A stretch of DNA of 64,000 nucleotides, taken from Micropruina sonneratiae (GTDB lineage: Bacteria; Actinomycetota; Actinomycetes; Propionibacteriales; Propionibacteriaceae). The stretch covers positions 372,001-436,000 of the forward strand of contig NZ_JAPDHX010000003.1 of assembly GCF_025972045.1 (NCBI RefSeq), written 5' to 3'. This document shows, in pieces, positions 45,870-53,522 of the stretch. Every line of letters begins with the position of its first letter. Within the stretch, counting starts at the first letter, position 1. The notes beneath the pieces were generated by a model. The model was not told where the DNA came from. It saw nothing but the letters and a program-made list of their open reading frames with translations, and did not search any database. A program made the translations under genes and the position numbers.

Positions 45870-47345
45870 ATGACTGCAGAGAATGCGGCCGGCAGCCCCG
45901 GTGGCTCCGTCGCCCAGCGCACGACCAAAGACCTGGCCAAGGCAGCCGTTTCCGGCTGGCTGGGCACGGCCCTCGAGTTCATGGACTTCCAGCTGTACTC
46001 CCTGGCCGCGGCCCTGGTGTTCAGCAAGGTGTTCTTCCCCGGCGAAGCGCCTGGTGTCGCGGTGATCGCGTCCATGGCCACCTACGCCACCGGCTATCTG
46101 AGCCGTCCGCTCGGCGCCTGGTACTTCGGGCGCCTCGGCGATCGCGTCGGCCGGACGAAGGTGCTGTTCTACACGATCGCCCTGATGGGCGTCGCGACCA
46201 CGCTGATCGGCTTCCTGCCGACCTACGGGCAGATCGGCATCATGGCCCCGATCCTGCTGGTGGTGCTGAGGCTCGCTCAGGGTTTCGGCGCTGGCGCCGA
46301 GATCGCCGGCTCGTCGGTGATGCTGACCGAGTACGCCCCCCGCAAGAACCGCGGTCTGGTCGGCTCGCTGGTGGCGCTGGGCACCAACTCCGGCACGCTG
46401 GGCGCGTCCGCCATCTGGGGCGTCCTGCTGGTCACCCTGTCGACCGACGCCGTGATCGAGTGGGGCTGGCGGATCCCGTTCATCGCCTCCGCCCTGATCA
46501 TGCTGTTCGCCGTCTGGCTGCGCCGCAGCCTGAAGGAGTCCCCGGTCTTCGAAGGCCGCGCGGACGTCGTCGAGGGCGAGGCGCTCAGCCGCGAGGAGCT
46601 CGACAAGGCCGCCGCGCACGACAACGTGCTCGCCGAGGCCCTGCACGAGCGCAAGGGCAGGGCGTTCTTCGAGGGCTTCTTCCTGCGCTTCGGCCAGGCG
46701 GGCAACTCGGGCATGATCCAGACCTACCTGATCAGCTACATCACCACCGTGCTGATGCTGGCGGGCTCCATCGGCACCGGCGTGGTCATCACCTCGTCGT
46801 TGATCGGCTTCGCCACCGTGCCGCTGGTCGGCTGGCTGAGCGACAAGGTGGGCCGCAAGCTGATGTACATCGTGATGTCGTCGATCTCGATCGTGCTGGC
46901 CGTGCCGATGATCTACATGATCGCGACCAAGGACGTCTCGAGCGTCTTCGCCGGCTACATCATCATTCACCAGACGTCGGTGCTGGCTCTGGCATCGCTG
47001 GAGAACAACACCATGTCGGAGCTGTTCGGTGCCCGCGCCCGCCTCACCCAGCTGGCGCTGGCCAAGGAGCTGGCGGCCATCGTCGCCACCGGTATCGGCC
47101 CGGTCGTGGCCGCCGCCCTGGTGGTCGGCTCCGGCGGTTCGGCCTGGCCGATCGCCATCATGATCGCCTTCTTCTCGGTCTGCTCGCTGGGAGCCGCGAT
47201 CGTCATGCCCGAGACCGCTGGGCGTGACCTGACGGCGCTGAACGACGCACGCAAGGGCGAGGCCATCATCGGCCCGTTCGCCCGTAAGGAGCGGGCCGCG
47301 CTCGGCCTGCCCACTCCTGAGGAGGAACTGGCCAAGCTCGGCTGA
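45870..47345 (+). CDS. MFS transporter, metabolite:H+ symporter family (sugar-acid uptake)
   Basis: The 491-residue product has twelve helices and the family blocks [20 protein letters not shown] (near residues 32-51), [36 protein letters not shown] and [20 protein letters not shown] precedes the ATG at 45870. It closes the sugar-acid operon, so uptake of a hexuronate or aldonate is likely. The long hydrophilic loop between helices 6 and 7 (about 30 residues, [10 protein letters not shown]) and the acidic C-terminus are normal for this branch. Confidence 0.85.
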   Translation: MTAENAAGSPGGSVAQRTTKDLAKAAVSGWLGTALEFMDFQLYSLAAALVFSKVFFPGEAPGVAVIASMATYATGYLSRPLGAWYFGRLGDRVGRTKVLFYTIALMGVATTLIGFLPTYGQIGIMAPILLVVLRLAQGFGAGAEIAGSSVMLTEYAPRKNRGLVGSLVALGTNSGTLGASAIWGVLLVTLSTDAVIEWGWRIPFIASALIMLFAVWLRRSLKESPVFEGRADVVEGEALSREELDKAAAHDNVLAEALHERKGRAFFEGFFLRFGQAGNSGMIQTYLISYITTVLMLAGSIGTGVVITSSLIGFATVPLVGWLSDKVGRKLMYIVMSSISIVLAVPMIYMIATKDVSSVFAGYIIIHQTSVLALASLENNTMSELFGARARLTQLALAKELAAIVATGIGPVVAAALVVGSGGSAWPIAIMIAFFSVCSLGAAIVMPETAGRDLTALNDARKGEAIIGPFARKERAALGLPTPEEELAKLG

Positions 47346-47359
47346 CCCGCCTCACCGCA

Positions 47360-47387
47360 GGGGCCGTCCGGTTGTCCGGGCGGCCCC
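47360..47387 (+). terminator. Terminator of the sugar-acid cassette
   Basis: GGGGCCGTCCGG at 47360-47371 pairs with CCGGGCGGCCCC at 47376-47387 with one G-T pair and a 4-base loop, 15 bases after the carrier stop. Confidence 0.75.
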
Positions 47388-47428
47388 TGTGCGCGTCCGT
47401 GCCCGAGGCATCCGATTTCATCAGACGT

Positions 47429-47514
47429 CCGATATACCGATTTTCGACCTCGATCCGGATCGAAACGTTTCAGTCGCCGATTCGAGGCATCGACGTCGAA
47501 ATTCGGTATATCGG
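47429..47514. promoter_or_regulatory. Long AT-richer inverted repeat upstream of proA
   Basis: The left arm at 47429-47454 (starting CCGATATACCGATTTTCGAC) and the right arm at 47489-47514 (ending GTCGAAATTCGGTATATCGG) are inverted copies over 26 bases with two mismatches. The spacer contains a perfect palindrome GAAACGTTTC at 47462-47471. GC content is far below the surroundings. It could be a double operator, a large RNA hairpin in the proA leader, or the end of an inserted segment. Confidence 0.65.
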
Positions 47515-47583
47515 CAGGTGGTGAGATGTCCGCCGGTGTCTGACCGGCCCGCCCTCGTGTGCCGCCGGGGCTATCCTGCCGCG

Positions 47584-48825
47584 GTGAGCTTCCTCGACCA
47601 GGCGCGGGCCGCCAAGAGCGCCTCGATCACCCTCGCCACCCTGAATCGGGCGTGCAAGGACGCCGCCCTGCACGCCATGGCCGACGCGCTGGCCGACGCC
47701 GAGGACGCAGTGCTGGAGGCGAACCAGCGCGACGTCGAGTCGGCCCGCGCCAACGGCACCTCCGAGGCGCTGATCGACCGGCTGCGGCTCAACCCGCAGC
47801 GGGTGGACGCCATGGTCGGCGGGCTGCGCGATCTGGCGAACCTGCCCGACCCGGTCGGCGACGTGATCCGCGGCTGGACCAACGCCAACGGCGTCCAGGT
47901 GCGTCAGGTGCGGGTGCCGTTCGGCGTTGTCGGCATCATCTACGAGGCACGGCCCAACGTCACCGCCGACGCGGCCGGCATCTGCGTCAAGTCGGGCAAC
48001 GCGGCGCTGCTGCGCGGCTCGTCCTCTGCGCTGGAGTCGAACCGGGCCATCGTGACCGCCCTGCGCGCCGGTCTGGACGCCGTGGGGCTGCCGGCCGACG
48101 GCGTCCAGCTCGTCGAGGGCGGCCGCGAGGTGACCGACGAGTTGATGGCGGCCCGAGGCCTGGTCGACGTGCTGATCCCACGCGGCGGGGCGGGCCTGAT
48201 CAACGCCGTCGTCGAGGGCTCCAAGGTGCCGGTTATCGAGACCGGCACCGGCAACTGCCACATCTTCGTGGACGCCTCGGCCGACCCCGACATGGCGCTG
48301 CGCATCCTGCTCAACGCCAAGGTGCAGCGGCCCAGCGTGTGCAACGCCGCCGAGACGCTGCTGGTGCACGCCGCGATCGCCGACACCTTCCTGCCCAAGG
48401 CCTTGGACGCCCTGGCCGGGCAGGGCGTCACGGTGCACGGCACGGACGCCGTCCGCGGCTACTCCGAGGCCGTGCAACCCGCGGGACCGGACGAGTTCGA
48501 CGGCGAGTACCTGTCCCTCGACCTGGCCGCGGCGGTCGTCGACTCGGTGGACGCCGCCATCGAGCACATCCGGGCGCACACCACCGGGCATTCCGAGACC
48601 ATCGTCACCAACGACCGCACCAGCGCCGACCGGTTCGTGGCGGGGGTCGATGCCGCGGCCGTTCTGGTCAACGCGTCATCGAGGTTCGTCGACGGCGGCG
48701 AGTTCGGGTTCGGGGCGGAGATCGGCATCTCGACGCAGAAGCTGCACGCCAGGGGACCGATGGGGCTGGCCGAGATGACCTCGTCGAAGTACATCGTCAC
48801 CGGCGACGGCCAGACCCGGGCCTGA
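47584..48825 (+). CDS. proA: Gamma-glutamyl phosphate reductase
   Basis: The 413-residue product reduces gamma-glutamyl phosphate to glutamate-5-semialdehyde with NADPH, the second step of proline synthesis. It has [57 protein letters not shown] and the catalytic Cys in [17 protein letters not shown] near residue 255. GTG at 47584 gives the normal family length; an open frame to 47389 runs through the inverted repeat and is not conserved. Its usual neighbour proB is displaced by the sugar-acid cassette. Confidence 0.94.
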   Translation: MSFLDQARAAKSASITLATLNRACKDAALHAMADALADAEDAVLEANQRDVESARANGTSEALIDRLRLNPQRVDAMVGGLRDLANLPDPVGDVIRGWTNANGVQVRQVRVPFGVVGIIYEARPNVTADAAGICVKSGNAALLRGSSSALESNRAIVTALRAGLDAVGLPADGVQLVEGGREVTDELMAARGLVDVLIPRGGAGLINAVVEGSKVPVIETGTGNCHIFVDASADPDMALRILLNAKVQRPSVCNAAETLLVHAAIADTFLPKALDALAGQGVTVHGTDAVRGYSEAVQPAGPDEFDGEYLSLDLAAAVVDSVDAAIEHIRAHTTGHSETIVTNDRTSADRFVAGVDAAAVLVNASSRFVDGGEFGFGAEIGISTQKLHARGPMGLAEMTSSKYIVTGDGQTRA

Positions 48826-48887
48826 CAGGTGTCCGTCCCGGGCGTCGGTGCTAGTGGACGGCGCGTGCGCGCCAGTATCATCCCTGC

Positions 48888-49019
48888 ATGGCAATCCTCC
48901 TCGAGACCACGGCGCACAACCCGTACTTCCCGTGGATCGTCGGCGGCAGCGTGTTCGCGGTGCTGATGATCGCGTTCCGGGTGGTCTTCGGCTTCGGTAA
49001 GAGCCGCCCGCACAGCTGA
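48888..49019 (+). CDS. Small membrane protein (43 residues) between proA and nadD
   Basis: The frame from ATG 48888 encodes 43 residues: an amphipathic start, [11 protein letters not shown], one membrane helix ([16 protein letters not shown]) and a KSRPHS end. The TGA at 49017-49019 overlaps the nadD start (TGATG), which strongly supports translation. Short membrane proteins of this shape are common in this position in actinobacteria, as far as I recall, but have no assigned role. Confidence 0.7.
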   Translation: MAILLETTAHNPYFPWIVGGSVFAVLMIAFRVVFGFGKSRPHS

Positions 49020-49651
49020 TGACGAATACGGGCATCGCCTGGGCCGACGACGGCTCCAGGCACCGCCGCCTGGGTGTCATGGGCGGCACGTTCGACCCCA
49101 TCCACCACGGTCACCTGGTCGCCGCCAGCGAGGTGGCCGCCAAGTTCAAGCTCGACGAGGTGGTGTTCGTACCGACCGGTCACCCCTGGCAGAAGGCGGA
49201 CAGGCAGGTGTCGCTGCCGGAGGACCGGTACCTGATGACGACCATCGCCACGGCGTCCAATCCGCGCTTCTCGGTGAGCCGCGTCGACATCGACCGGCCG
49301 GGTTCGACCTACACCCTGGACACGCTGCGCGACTTGCGGCGGCACTACGGCGAGGACGTCGACCTGTTCTTCATCACCGGTGCCGACGCGCTGAGCCAGA
49401 TCCTCACCTGGCACGGGGTGCTGGAGCTGTTCGAGCTGGCCCACTTCGTCGGAGTCACCCGGCCCGGTACCACGCTGGGCGAGCACGACATCGCGCACCT
49501 GCCGCCGGACAAGGTGACGCTGCTGGAGGTTCCGGCGCTGGCCATCTCGTCGACCGACTGCCGCAACCGGGTCAAGGAGCACCTGCCGATCTGGTACCTC
49601 GTGCCGGACGGTATCGTGCAGTACATCGCCAAACGGGGCCTCTACCGCTAG
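49019..49651 (+). CDS. nadD: Nicotinate-nucleotide adenylyltransferase
   Basis: The 210-residue product joins ATP and nicotinate mononucleotide to make deamido-NAD, the substrate of NadE encoded at 18.7 kb. The nucleotidyltransferase motif is [19 protein letters not shown] near residues 19-37; [14 protein letters not shown] and the second motif [13 protein letters not shown] near 180-192 follow. The N-terminal 18 residues precede the conserved core and an internal ATG at 49079 is an alternative start. It overlaps the small membrane protein and is followed by rsfS, the standard order. Confidence 0.94.
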   Translation: MTNTGIAWADDGSRHRRLGVMGGTFDPIHHGHLVAASEVAAKFKLDEVVFVPTGHPWQKADRQVSLPEDRYLMTTIATASNPRFSVSRVDIDRPGSTYTLDTLRDLRRHYGEDVDLFFITGADALSQILTWHGVLELFELAHFVGVTRPGTTLGEHDIAHLPPDKVTLLEVPALAISSTDCRNRVKEHLPIWYLVPDGIVQYIAKRGLYR

Positions 49652-49698
49652 AGCGGCGGCCGGCCGCTGACCACGGGCAAAGAAGCAATGGGAGACCG

Positions 49699-50103
49699 AT
49701 GACCGCAACAGACCACGCGATCGCACTGACCAGGACGGCCGCCAAGGCCGCCTCGGACAAGCTCGGCGGCGATCTGGTGGCGTTCGACGTGTCCGAGGCG
49801 CTGGCGATCACCGACGTGTTCCTGATCGTGAGCGCCTCCAACGAGCGGCAGGTCGGCGCGATCGTGGACGCCGTCGAGGAAGCGCTGCTGGCCCAGCGGG
49901 TCAAGCCGGCCCGCCGCGAGGGCCACGGTGAGAACCGGTGGGTGCTGCTCGACTTCATCGACATCGTCGTGCACGTGATGCACACCGAGGAGCGCACCCT
50001 CTATGCGCTGGAACGGCTGTGGCGCGATTGCCCACGGATCGAGCTGGAACTCGGCGAAGCGGCGTCCGGCGAGGCCGTCGAGACGCCCTCCACTGCGTCG
50101 TGA
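49699..50103 (+). CDS. rsfS: Ribosomal silencing factor RsfS
   Basis: The 134-residue product binds uL14 on the 50S subunit and blocks subunit joining when nutrients fail. The DUF143 pattern is clear: DLVAFDVSEALAITDVFLIVSASNER spans residues 25-50 in shorter blocks, then GHGENRWVLLDFIDIVVHVM near 75-94 and EERTLYALERLW. The C-terminal 20 residues (GEAASGEAVETPSTAS) are a variable tail. Its stop overlaps the following phosphatase start. Confidence 0.93.
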   Translation: MTATDHAIALTRTAAKAASDKLGGDLVAFDVSEALAITDVFLIVSASNERQVGAIVDAVEEALLAQRVKPARREGHGENRWVLLDFIDIVVHVMHTEERTLYALERLWRDCPRIELELGEAASGEAVETPSTAS

Positions 50104-50720
50104 CCGCGGCCCGGGTCGTGCTGTGGCGACACGGCGAAACCGAATGGAACGCGACCGGCCGCTATCAGGGACAGGCGGACGTCGCACTCAACGATCGCGG
50201 CCTCGCCCAGGCCAGGGCGGCGGCGCCCAGGCTGGCGGCCCTGGCACCGCAACGGATCGTGGCGTCCGATCTGGTCAGGGCCCGGAGCACCGCTGCCGAA
50301 CTCGATGCGCTGACCGGCGTGGGGGTCGAAGTCGAGCCCCGACTGCAGGAGATCAACGTCGGCGACTGGGCGGGGCTGACCAACGAGCAGGTGTTCGCCG
50401 CGAACCCGGACTTCGCCGAGGCGCTCTACGCCGGCCGGGACGCCCGCCGCTCGCCCTCGGGTGAGACCGGCGCCGAAGCCGGCTCGCGGGTGGCGGAGGC
50501 GCTGCTCGACATCGCCGAGGGCACCCCGGACGGCCAGGTGGTCGTCTGCGTCGGCCACGGCTTCGCGCTGCGGGTGGCGACGGTCTTCCTGCTCGGCCTC
50601 GACTACGCCCACAACCTGACCCTGGGCGGACTGTGGAACGCGTCGTGGTCGATCCTGCAGCCGGCCGGCGAGCGCTGGCGGCTCCTCTCCTGGAACAACG
50701 TCTCCGGTATGACTGAGTGA
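50100..50720 (+). CDS. Histidine phosphatase family protein
   Basis: The 206-residue product has the phosphoglycerate-mutase-like catalytic motif VLWRHGETEWNATGRYQG with nucleophile His12, the second arginine in ASDLVRARSTAAEL, and the second catalytic His in VVVCVGHGFALRV near residue 145. It is a cytosolic phosphatase; the location after rsfS is typical of actinobacteria, where related proteins act on glucosyl-3-phosphoglycerate or similar small substrates. GTG at 50100 overlaps the rsfS stop (GTGA). Confidence 0.87.
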   Translation: MTAARVVLWRHGETEWNATGRYQGQADVALNDRGLAQARAAAPRLAALAPQRIVASDLVRARSTAAELDALTGVGVEVEPRLQEINVGDWAGLTNEQVFAANPDFAEALYAGRDARRSPSGETGAEAGSRVAEALLDIAEGTPDGQVVVCVGHGFALRVATVFLLGLDYAHNLTLGGLWNASWSILQPAGERWRLLSWNNVSGMTE

Positions 50721-50770
50721 CCGTCATCCGGAACTGAGCGTCTCGGAGCTGAGCGGCATCCCGGGCTGGG

Positions 50771-50800
50771 CGTCATCCCGGGCTTGCCCCGGGATCTCGG
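50771..50800. repeat. Dispersed palindromic repeat, copy 2
   Basis: CGTCATCCCGGGCTTGCCCC followed by GGGATCTCGG. It is identical to copy 1 over 28 bases. It lies between two convergent genes, five bases from the stop of the leftward one, where it may act as a bidirectional terminator. Partial, degenerate relatives are visible just upstream around 50731-50770. Confidence 0.85.
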
Positions 50801-50804
50801 GCGG

Positions 50805-53471
50805 TCAGTCGCGGGAGTGTCGGCGGCGGGCGAGCGCGAACACCACTCCGGCCGCGACCGCGGTGGCGCCGGTGGCGATCAGCCAGGCCGGTAGGGCGCT
50901 CTGGCCGGACGTGGCCGGGGCATCGGGCTCGTGGTCCAACTCGACTGTGCCAGCGCCGCCGTCGACCGTGATCACGTCGCCGGTGCTGATCCGGCGGGTG
51001 GCGTTGCCCGTGCCCAGCACGGCGGGGATGCCGTACTCGCGGGCCACGATCGATCCATGGCTGAGGACGCCGCCGATGTCGGTCACCACCCCTGCCGCGA
51101 CCGCGAACAGCGGTGTGTAGGCGGGGGTGGTGATCGAGGCGACCAGGATCTCGCCGGGCTCGAACGCGGCGAAGTCCTGCGGCCCCTCCAGCACTCGGGC
51201 CGGCGCGGTCACCCGTCCGCCCGAGCCGCCGGTGCCGGTCAACACGGGGCCGGTCTGTCCCGAGCGGGCCGGCATCATGCTCTCGAGCCGGGTGATCCAG
51301 CCCTGCTGCGGCAGGTACTGCGGCGGTGTGGCCAGCCGCTGCCCCCGCCACGTCATCCGGCGCTGTTCGATCCGCGCGGTGGTGTCATCGAGCCGGCCGA
51401 CGCCGGCGTCCAGGGCCGCCGCGGCGGCGTCCGCCTCGGACTCGGTCAGCCAGAACACGTCGTCGCCGGACGCCGTCGCGCCGACCTCGACCAGCCGGCG
51501 GCCGAGCTCGCGCAGCAGCCGGCGCATCGTCGGCCAGGCGAGCCCCATGGCCGCTAGGGCGTCTTCACGCAGCGGCGCCCAGCGTTGCGCCTTGTCGAGC
51601 GTGCCGCGGGCCAGGTGGGCGCGCAGCGGATCGAGTCGGTCGAGCAGTTCGCCGGTGATCCGTTCCCTGCGTTCGGACGCCGCACGCTGCCGCTGCGCCG
51701 GGTCGAGACCGCGTCCGGCGATCACGTGCTTCAGCGATTCCAGCACCGGGCCCGGGTCGTCGGCCGGCACCGGGTTGGCGAAGTCGAGGTTGTAGACGGT
51801 GTGCCCGAACTCGGCCAGGTAGGCGTCCAGCCGTTGCCGCAGCTCTGCCCAGTCGTCGGCGTCCACCCCGTTCGGCGGCTGGTCGGGAACGGGTCCTGAG
51901 GGCAGGGCTGCCACCGCGTCCGGCAGTCCGGGCACCCCGCGGCACCAGACTCCGAGGGCGTGCACCGCCTTCTCGGCACGCATCGGGACGGAGTCGAAGC
52001 CGAGCAGGAAGTCCGAGGCGACCGGGTCGTCCTTGCGGCGCAGCGCGGTGTCGTACAGCCGCGTCCAGATCACCTCGCTGGAGGCGGCCAGCGGGATCAC
52101 CATCTGCACGTTGCTGTAGTAGCGGCAGCCCGCTGCGAGGAGTTCGCGGGTGGCCTGCAGCAGGGTGGCAGCCGGCAGGGCGGCGAGGTCGGCGTCCTGC
52201 CATCGGGCGACCGTCTCGCGGTAGGCGGGCAGTGCGACGTCGTGCCACTGGGTGAGCACGAAGTCGCGGCTGGTCAGCAGTTTCAGGGCCGTCGGGGTGA
52301 GCCGCCACATCCGGTTCATGGCGTCCGGGCTGTAGTCGTAGTAGGCGTAGCCGTTGATGGTCGGGAAGTCCACATCGGTCATCGCGCCGGCCTGGTCGAA
52401 CGTGGCAAGCAGGGCGTCCAGCCCGGCGGGCACGGCGGGCCTGATCAGGTCGGCGAACAGCGGCGTCAGCGGGTCGGGCAACTGCTCGGTGATGCTGGCC
52501 CGGAAGCACAGGCTCTTCTCGCGCGGCAGCGGCCACTCGGTGGGCGGTTCGCCGGTCGGCTCGGGCAGGGCGGTGATCGGCCGGGCCTGGACCAACTGGA
52601 AGGCGCCCCCGGCCAGCACCCACTCGATGTCCTGCGGGACGCCTGCGTGCGCCTGCACCCGGGCGCCCAGCGCGGCCAGCTCGTGCACCTGGGCGTCGGT
52701 CAGCGTCGCCGCGGACGCCCGGCCCGGCTCGACGGCCTGCTGCCGGACGCCGTCGGCGGTCGTCACCGTCATCACCGCCTTGGCCGCGATCCGACGCCGC
52801 ACGGCCTGCCGGTCGCCGTGGTCGACGACGTACTCGTCGGGCTCGACCTGGCCCCCGACCACCGACTCGCCCAGCCCCCAGGCGGCGGTGATCACCGTCT
52901 GGTCGCGGCGTCCGTTGCCGGGGTTGGCGGTGAACATCACCCCGGCCACGTCGGCGGGGACGAGTCGCTGCACCACCACGGCGATGCGCGGTGCCGGACC
53001 GGGATCACGCCGTGCGCGGTAGGCGACGGCGCGCTCGCCCCACAGCGAGGCCCAGCAGCGCCGGACGGCGTCCAATACGGCTGCGTCGCCGCGGACATTG
53101 AGGTAGGTGTCCTGCTGGCCCGCGAAGCTGGCGTCGGGCAGGTCCTCGGCGGTGGCCGACGAGCGCACCGCGACGGCGGGGGAGCCGAGGTCGGCGTAGG
53201 CGGTGCTGATGTCCCGGGCCAACTCGTCAGGCACCCGGCCGTGGGCGAGGGCGTCCGCCACCTCGGAAGCGGCGCCGTGCGTCACCGCCTCGGTCAGCCC
53301 CAACGCGTCGAGAGCCAAGGCGTAACCGGCGGTGGTGACCACGAAACCGTCGGGTACCGGTAACCCGGCGGCGATCAGTTCTCCCAGGTTCGCACCCTTG
53401 CCGCCGGCGGAATCCAGGTCGGCGCCGGACAGTCCGGCCAGGGGCACGACGGTTGGTGACGGATCCGTCAT
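50805..53471 (-). CDS. PEP-utilising phosphotransferase (rifampicin phosphotransferase-like) with C-terminal membrane anchor
   Basis: The 888-residue product has an N-terminal ATP-grasp domain (SAGGKGANLGELIAAGLPVP, residues 24-43, and AVRSSATAEDLPDASFAGQQ near 105-125), a central helical domain of about 400 residues in the position of the rifampicin-binding domain, and a C-terminal swivel domain with phosphohistidine His805 in GGVLSHGSIVAREYGIPAV. This three-domain order matches rifampicin phosphotransferases and PEP-synthase relatives. Unlike them it ends with a membrane helix (residues 860-880) and RRRHSRD, so it is probably membrane-bound. ATG 53471 is preferred over GTG 53480. No rifamycin-associated element is visible upstream, so resistance is not claimed. 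Confidence 0.75.
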   Translation of the reverse strand: MTDPSPTVVPLAGLSGADLDSAGGKGANLGELIAAGLPVPDGFVVTTAGYALALDALGLTEAVTHGAASEVADALAHGRVPDELARDISTAYADLGSPAVAVRSSATAEDLPDASFAGQQDTYLNVRGDAAVLDAVRRCWASLWGERAVAYRARRDPGPAPRIAVVVQRLVPADVAGVMFTANPGNGRRDQTVITAAWGLGESVVGGQVEPDEYVVDHGDRQAVRRRIAAKAVMTVTTADGVRQQAVEPGRASAATLTDAQVHELAALGARVQAHAGVPQDIEWVLAGGAFQLVQARPITALPEPTGEPPTEWPLPREKSLCFRASITEQLPDPLTPLFADLIRPAVPAGLDALLATFDQAGAMTDVDFPTINGYAYYDYSPDAMNRMWRLTPTALKLLTSRDFVLTQWHDVALPAYRETVARWQDADLAALPAATLLQATRELLAAGCRYYSNVQMVIPLAASSEVIWTRLYDTALRRKDDPVASDFLLGFDSVPMRAEKAVHALGVWCRGVPGLPDAVAALPSGPVPDQPPNGVDADDWAELRQRLDAYLAEFGHTVYNLDFANPVPADDPGPVLESLKHVIAGRGLDPAQRQRAASERRERITGELLDRLDPLRAHLARGTLDKAQRWAPLREDALAAMGLAWPTMRRLLRELGRRLVEVGATASGDDVFWLTESEADAAAAALDAGVGRLDDTTARIEQRRMTWRGQRLATPPQYLPQQGWITRLESMMPARSGQTGPVLTGTGGSGGRVTAPARVLEGPQDFAAFEPGEILVASITTPAYTPLFAVAAGVVTDIGGVLSHGSIVAREYGIPAVLGTGNATRRISTGDVITVDGGAGTVELDHEPDAPATSGQSALPAWLIATGATAVAAGVVFALARRRHSRD

Positions 53472-53522
53472 GGGTCCCACTTTTGTTCGCCGGGGCCGAT
53501 TTCACAACCCCGTGGCGATCCA

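Noticed and set aside
50805-53471. Rifampicin resistance gene with a rifamycin-associated element
   Set aside because: The domain order fits, but no rifamycin-associated element is seen upstream and the C-terminal helix is atypical, so no resistance claim is made.
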